From Lingula anatina (lineage: Eukaryota > Brachiopoda > Lingulata > Lingulida > Lingulidae), in the NCBI RefSeq assembly GCF_001039355.2, contig NW_019775686.1, positions 151,407 through 215,406 on the forward strand: 64,000 bases of DNA, written 5' to 3'. The notes beneath the pieces are model-generated. The model searched no databases. It was not told the origin of the DNA and saw only the letters and a program-made list of their open reading frames with translations. Numbering within the stretch: position 1 is the first letter of the stretch; each line of letters opens with the position of its first letter. Shown piece after piece: positions 63,789 to 64,000 of the stretch. The translations under genes and the position numbers were made by a program.

Positions 63789-64000
63789 ACATGGGAGTGA
63801 CAAAAAAATGAATCAAGGGCACTATGAAAATAATACTTTGAATTTATTTTAAGGTATTTCATCAGTACCATTTAAGTTATAACAGTGGCAAAGGGAAATA
63901 GCGAATTGTGCAATTTTTGTAATATCTTTTATATTTGGCCAAAAACACTTATTCCTTGATAACATGGTTCACAAACATGTACCATTTCTTCTTTTCTTTG
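63789..64000 (+). other. 3' UTR of the ankyrin/SOCS-box gene
   Basis: AT-rich, no open frame of interest. The poly(A) site probably lies at or beyond the window end. Confidence 0.6.

Noticed and set aside
1-64000. CRISPR arrays, rRNA, tRNA genes, bacterial operons
   Set aside because: None seen by eye; the window is metazoan nuclear DNA. A tRNAscan run could still find a tRNA-derived repeat I missed.

Overview
The window is nuclear DNA of an animal, most likely a lophotrochozoan (mollusc, annelid or brachiopod grade). The evidence is split genes with GT-AG introns, AT-rich introns full of simple repeats, metazoan-only families (rotatin, CENP-L, an NK-related homeobox gene, an ankyrin/SOCS-box gene), a chitin-binding mucin, and BEL/Pao and non-LTR retroelement pieces. 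The species cannot be named from the sequence. I rebuilt the gene models by hand from splice sites, reading-frame phase and remembered human family members. No alignment was run.

Layout. (1) 2-6296 (+): the 3' part of a membrane mucin with three nearly identical chitin-binding type-2 modules, a possible SEA-like region, an EGF domain, one membrane span and a YGGS-repeat tail. (2) 8763-13272 (-): CENPL, a centromere protein, complete at 351 aa. It is head to head with (3) 14201-18407 (+): CTDP1/FCP1, the RNA polymerase II CTD phosphatase, complete at 845 aa. (4) 18.4-28.5 kb: about 10 kb without a convincing gene, holding a 1.85-kb inverted-repeat structure and a MITE-like element. (5) 28472-41265 (+): an HLX/H2.0-like homeobox gene of 362 aa in four exons. 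Its 9.1-kb third intron carries a LINE fragment, microsatellites and a perfect 17-bp-stem hairpin. (6) 43622-60772 (-): rotatin (RTTN), 34 exons found, with the N-terminus and an internal block of roughly 380 aa missing. (7) 60998-61787: a truncated BEL/Pao retrotransposon. (8) 62294-63788 (+): an ankyrin-repeat SOCS-box gene whose first exon is uncertain.

How the genes relate. CENPL (kinetochore), CTDP1 (transcription cycle and mitotic exit) and RTTN (centriole assembly) are all cell-division genes. CENPL and CTDP1 appear to share a short bidirectional promoter. One RTTN intron holds an unexpected promoter-like segment with a TCTCGCGAGA palindrome, an ETS site and first-exon-like sequences on both strands. 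One of these joins in phase to the next RTTN exon. Single N bases at 44991, 55803 and 61787 probably mark assembly breaks. Two of them lie where rotatin exons or a retroelement body disappear, so models there should be read with care.
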